Source: Bacteroidales bacterium (GTDB lineage: Bacteria; Bacteroidota; Bacteroidia; Bacteroidales; P3). From it: a stretch of 8,506 bases of DNA. Below, one piece after another: positions 6,069 to 8,506 of the stretch. Location: the NCBI GenBank assembly GCA_023227645.1, contig JALNVJ010000058.1, positions 1-8,506 on the forward strand, given 5' to 3'. A model generated the notes under the pieces. That model saw only the letters and a list, made by a program, of their open reading frames with translations. It searched no databases and was not told where the DNA came from. Within the stretch, counting starts at the first letter, position 1, and the number at the start of each line of letters is the position of its first letter. A program made the translations under genes and the position numbers.

Positions 6069-6074
6069 TCTATT

Positions 6075-6311
6075 TTAAGGGACTGGATCATATCCACTAC
6101 CTCCCCAAGGATGGCATCTAAATATTCTCTTTATCGCAAGCCAACCTCCTTTAAAAGGACCATATTTTTTTATTGCCTCAAGTGAGAATTGAGAACAAGT
6201 TGGGGAAAATCTGCATGTTGATGGTGTATGTGGAGATATTGCTGTTTGATAAAACCTTATTATACCAATAAATATATAATAAAAAAACTTATTGATTATT
6301 TTGACTATCAT
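6075..6311 (-). CDS. yidD: Membrane protein insertion efficiency factor YidD
   Basis: Small inner-membrane-associated protein thought to help YidC and Sec insert membrane proteins. The 78 residues open with a hydrophobic, probably amphipathic segment (1-18), then RFYQTAISPHTPSTCRFSPT with CSQF (19-42), containing the conserved Cys33 and Cys39, and close with GGWLAIKRIFRCHPWGGSGYDPVP (55-78), the family's signature ending. The frame is open up to a TTG at 6317, two codons upstream; I use the ATG at 6311. Either start lies inside the end of rnpA, whose stop is at 6289, so the genes overlap by 23 bp and are probably translationally coupled. The rnpA-yidD pairing is conserved across bacteria. Its stop is 6 bp from the stop of the opposing ssb. 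Confidence 0.95.
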   Translation of the reverse strand: MIVKIINKFFYYIFIGIIRFYQTAISPHTPSTCRFSPTCSQFSLEAIKKYGPFKGGWLAIKRIFRCHPWGGSGYDPVP

Positions 6312-6699
6312 TTTCAATCTGGCTTTTGGTATTAAGAATTACTCTATTTAATATCTTTCTAACCGACTCATCAACAGTTTTAAAATCAGGCAAAGATTTA
6401 CTTATCAATGATACTGCAATATTTAAATCACAAGATTCATCCTTTGCAAACTTATTAATAACATCTTTATTAAGCCTATAACTTTCTCTAATCAATCTCT
6501 TTGCCCTATTTCTACTTACAGACAGCTTTTGATACCTTTTGGGAGACAATAATAAGACCTGAACCTTAGAGGAGCTGTAATTAGTTTTAACGATATACTT
6601 AACACTAAAAGGATAGATAAGAAAACTTTGTCCTTTAGAAAATAAATTTTCTATATCAATTCTATTACACAGTCTTTCCTTTTTAGCAAATTGATACAT
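6289..6699 (-). CDS. rnpA: Ribonuclease P protein component
   Basis: Protein subunit of RNase P; with the catalytic RNA it removes 5' leaders from tRNA precursors. The 136 residues begin with FAKKERLCNRIDIENLFSKG (4-23), the usual RnpA opening. They contain the RNR signature SVSRNRAKRLIRESYR (60-75), with the basic residues Arg63, Arg65, Lys68, Arg69 and Arg71 that contact P RNA. The C-terminal tail (about 124-136) is Asn/Gln-rich and poorly conserved. The ATG overlaps the hemD stop in a TAATG arrangement, and yidD starts before this gene ends. As is usual in Bacteroidota, rnpA is not next to rpmH but sits behind hemD. Confidence 0.94.
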   Translation of the reverse strand: MYQFAKKERLCNRIDIENLFSKGQSFLIYPFSVKYIVKTNYSSSKVQVLLLSPKRYQKLSVSRNRAKRLIRESYRLNKDVINKFAKDESCDLNIAVSLISKSLPDFKTVDESVRKILNRVILNTKSQIENDSQNNQ

Positions 6700-7577
6700 T
6701 AGTCATTATTGTTTGCCTTTGGTTTTGGCGTTCTTTTGGTAGTAACTTTCAAGGTAACAGAAGCTTTTTTATCGGTTTTCTTATTAAACTCTTCATCAAT
6801 CTTTTCTTCATGCTCGGACATTTCTTCTGGAGTTAAAGATAGATACTTATCAATAGCCATAATCATTGACGGAGTAATAGGAGTTGGAGCAGGAATAATA
6901 GTTTTTATTTTTGCATCTTTTAAAGAAGCCTGAGTACTTATTCCAAATGCTGCAAAATCTATTTTCTGATGATTATAGCCAGGAAAACTTTGTACAAATG
7001 ATTTAACCCCAATCGGACTAAACATCACTATCATATCAAATTTTGTAATATCCAAGTCAGTTAAATCATTTGGTACAGAGCGATACATTACTGATTTAGT
7101 GTATTTAATCTTATTCTTGTCCAAAAGCTTAAAGTTCTCGACAGAAGTATCTTCGGAACAAGGATATAAGAAATTCTCTTCCTTGTGTTTTAACATAGTA
7201 TCAATTAACTCTGAAAACTGCAATTTACCATAAAAAATCTTTCTTTTTCTGTACTGGATATAATTCTGCAAATAATTTGCGATACTCTCAGTAACACAGA
7301 AAAACTTCATTGATTCAGGAATAACTACTCTTAATTCTTTCGACAATTTGAAATAATTATCTATAGCTAATTTACTAGTTACAATTACTGCACTATGATC
7401 TAAAATATTAATCTTAGATGCTCTAAACTCTTTGTTGGTTACTCCATTAACATCAAAGAACTTCTTAAAGGTTAATTTGACATTATGTTTGTCTATTAAT
7501 ATCTTATATTGAGACTTTTCAATATCAAGAGGTGCAGGTTGAGAAACAAGAATATTTTTTATCATTGGTTTAGACAT
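6699..7577 (-). CDS. hemD: Uroporphyrinogen-III synthase family protein (HemD)
   Basis: HemD closes and inverts ring D of hydroxymethylbilane to give uroporphyrinogen III, the branch point for haem, sirohaem and cobalamin. The 292 residues begin with KNILVSQPAP (7-16), the family opening. They continue with EFRASKINILDHSAVIVTSKLAIDNYF-like residues 50-76 and VTESIANYLQ (95-104), then VMYRSVPNDLTD (163-174) at the linker back to domain 2, MFSPIGVKSF (185-194) and FGISTQASL (211-219). IPAPTPITPSMIMAIDKYL (228-246) ends the fold. Residues from about 251 to 292 form an extra acidic, then Lys/Thr/Pro-rich tail that looks disordered. The family is divergent, so catalytic activity is inferred from context and homology. 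It follows the DUF4271 gene by 21 bp and overlaps rnpA by one base. An alternative in-frame ATG is four codons in (7565). Confidence 0.87.
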   Translation of the reverse strand: MSKPMIKNILVSQPAPLDIEKSQYKILIDKHNVKLTFKKFFDVNGVTNKEFRASKINILDHSAVIVTSKLAIDNYFKLSKELRVVIPESMKFFCVTESIANYLQNYIQYRKRKIFYGKLQFSELIDTMLKHKEENFLYPCSEDTSVENFKLLDKNKIKYTKSVMYRSVPNDLTDLDITKFDMIVMFSPIGVKSFVQSFPGYNHQKIDFAAFGISTQASLKDAKIKTIIPAPTPITPSMIMAIDKYLSLTPEEMSEHEEKIDEEFNKKTDKKASVTLKVTTKRTPKPKANNND

Positions 7578-7598
7578 AAACTTATTTTTTCCGAATAT

Positions 7599-8438
7599 TT
7601 AAGACTCTATTAAAGACTTATATATTATTATTAATGGTATAAATTCTAGAATGCAAAGATAAACAAATAAATAGAATTTTGATAACTTTGTCTCACTCAA
7701 AACTAAGAGCAGTCCCTTTACTAGACTAATTAGCAAGAGTATAGAAAAGGCAATTAATATTACTATTAGTAAGTTACCTTTTAAACTATAAGGTGAGAAA
7801 TAATATAAATAAAGTAGAGGTAACATAACAAGTCCGTTGATAAAGTAGAAACCTAACTGATTGGAATTGTAATGGAAGCATAATAATCTTGCTCTAAATA
7901 GTTCTCCAAAGAAATAAACTAAAACATATTTGGATAAACAATAGATACTAATACCAAGGTAGAGAATAAGGAATATTCCAAAATGAGATTTAATGGGAAA
8001 ATAGGAATAATAATTATATTGACTAATAGGTATATAACATAGTAGAGCTATTATTGGCATAAAGAGAAAAAAGAGAAAAATCAATAAGGTTAAATGGTTA
8101 AATGTACCCCTAATTAGATTCTTTATCTTTGTAGAAAAGATCTTTATTAATACAGCGTAAAAGATTGTTACTAGGAAAATAACCCCATAAATCCAACCTT
8201 CAGCAAATGAATTTGGTCTCTCATAAAACTTCATATTTTGGCTAACATATGTCTTATGGCGAAACAATGATTCTCTTTCTACTAAAGGCTCTAAATTAGA
8301 ATTTAAAGTCTTAATAATATAATCTTTGAACCCTACAATACTAGTATCTTTTTCAACAGAATCAGTTACAATAAATATCGGATTACTTATTTCAATAGGC
8401 TTACTTACAACAAGATGATTGATAGTAGTATCTTGCAT
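7599..8438 (-). CDS. DUF4271 integral membrane protein
   Basis: A Bacteroidota-specific membrane protein of unknown function. The 279 residues have a polar N-terminal part (1-79) without a signal peptide, then about six hydrophobic segments at roughly 80-100, 117-138, 152-172, 195-213, 222-245 and 255-274. The stretch FFGELFRARLLCFHYNSNQ (176-194) between helices three and four is typical of the family. The identification as DUF4271 rests on this layout and on the neighbour: this family is regularly encoded just upstream of the hemD-like gene and rnpA in Bacteroidota. It starts at an ATG with no Shine-Dalgarno. Only 68 bp of upstream sequence is in the window and no clear -7 element is seen there, so it may be the first gene of the operon or follow another gene outside. 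A functional link to porphyrin synthesis or membrane insertion is only a guess. Confidence 0.82.
   Translation of the reverse strand: MQDTTINHLVVSKPIEISNPIFIVTDSVEKDTSIVGFKDYIIKTLNSNLEPLVERESLFRHKTYVSQNMKFYERPNSFAEGWIYGVIFLVTIFYAVLIKIFSTKIKNLIRGTFNHLTLLIFLFFLFMPIIALLCYIPISQYNYYSYFPIKSHFGIFLILYLGISIYCLSKYVLVYFFGELFRARLLCFHYNSNQLGFYFINGLVMLPLLYLYYFSPYSLKGNLLIVILIAFSILLLISLVKGLLLVLSETKLSKFYLFVYLCILEFIPLIIIYKSLIES
7654..7661 (-). promoter_or_regulatory. Possible internal promoter element ahead of hemD
   Basis: TATCTTTG on the minus strand, inside the DUF4271 coding region and 76 bp ahead of the hemD ATG, is identical to the -7 elements of lptB and HU. No TTG is present at a fitting distance upstream, and the bases also encode Tyr-Leu-Cys of a membrane helix, so this may be chance. 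Confidence 0.25.
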
Positions 8439-8506
8439 TATTCTATCTTGCTATAATAATTTTCTTATTAATTATACTATTATCTGATCTAATGGACAAA
8501 TAATAT

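Noticed and set aside
6312..6317. TTG start two codons upstream for yidD
   Set aside because: An ATG at 6311 is available and the two extra residues add no family similarity.
6709..6933. 74-codon plus-strand open frame
   Set aside because: Antisense to the hemD C-terminus; the Ser/Phe/Val-rich product reflects the complement of Lys/Glu-rich codons.
1..8506. CRISPR array, insertion sequence, phage or defence system, tRNA or rRNA
   Set aside because: No direct-repeat series, transposase motifs, terminal inverted repeats, toxin-antitoxin or restriction genes, or cloverleaf sequences were seen on either strand.

Overview
The window comes from an AT-rich member of the Bacteroidota, most likely Bacteroidales. 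Four things point there. Almost every start codon lacks a Shine-Dalgarno sequence. Bacteroidota-type -7 elements (TAnnTTTG) lie upstream of lptB, the methyltransferase-like gene, the HU gene and ssb. Several proteins carry phylum-typical sequence (HU with a GRNIS arm, a DUF7033-type deacetylase, DUF4271, a 30-residue AURKAIP1/COX24 protein). Two gene blocks common in the phylum are present: DUF4271-hemD-rnpA-yidD, and rng/AURKAIP1-COX24/HU next to ssb. No mobile element, CRISPR array, rRNA or tRNA was seen. This is mostly core chromosome.

Left block, minus strand, 2578 down to 1: lptB (ATPase of the lipopolysaccharide exporter), a DUF7033/polysaccharide-deacetylase-like protein, and the first 152 codons of hldD (ADP-heptose epimerase for the LPS inner core). 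They read as one cell-envelope operon. A divergent promoter region at about 2650-2700 separates lptB from a plus-strand gene at 2729-3121. That gene encodes 130 residues that look like the two ends of a Bacteroidota SAM-methyltransferase family with the catalytic Rossmann core missing. It is the most unusual item in the window.

Middle block, minus strand, 5247 down to 3185: HU DNA-binding protein, the AURKAIP1/COX24 peptide (probably ribosomal), and RNase E/G, ending at a strong intrinsic terminator (3126-3155). A 13-bp hairpin lies in the leader just ahead of rng. Upstream of HU is a 380-bp AT-rich gap that divides it from the divergently transcribed ssb. In many relatives mutY sits here; no trace of it is visible.

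Right block, minus strand, 8438 down to 6075: DUF4271 membrane protein, hemD-like uroporphyrinogen-III synthase, rnpA and yidD, tightly packed with overlapping ends. This block converges on ssb with only 6 bp between stop codons. Two extended open frames begin at TTG codons (1869 and 6317); in-frame ATG starts at 1845 and 6311 fit the families better and are used here. I did not find a clear novel multi-gene system. The items worth checking are the core-less methyltransferase relative, the overlapping divergent promoters, the rng leader hairpin and the missing mutY/gldE neighbours.
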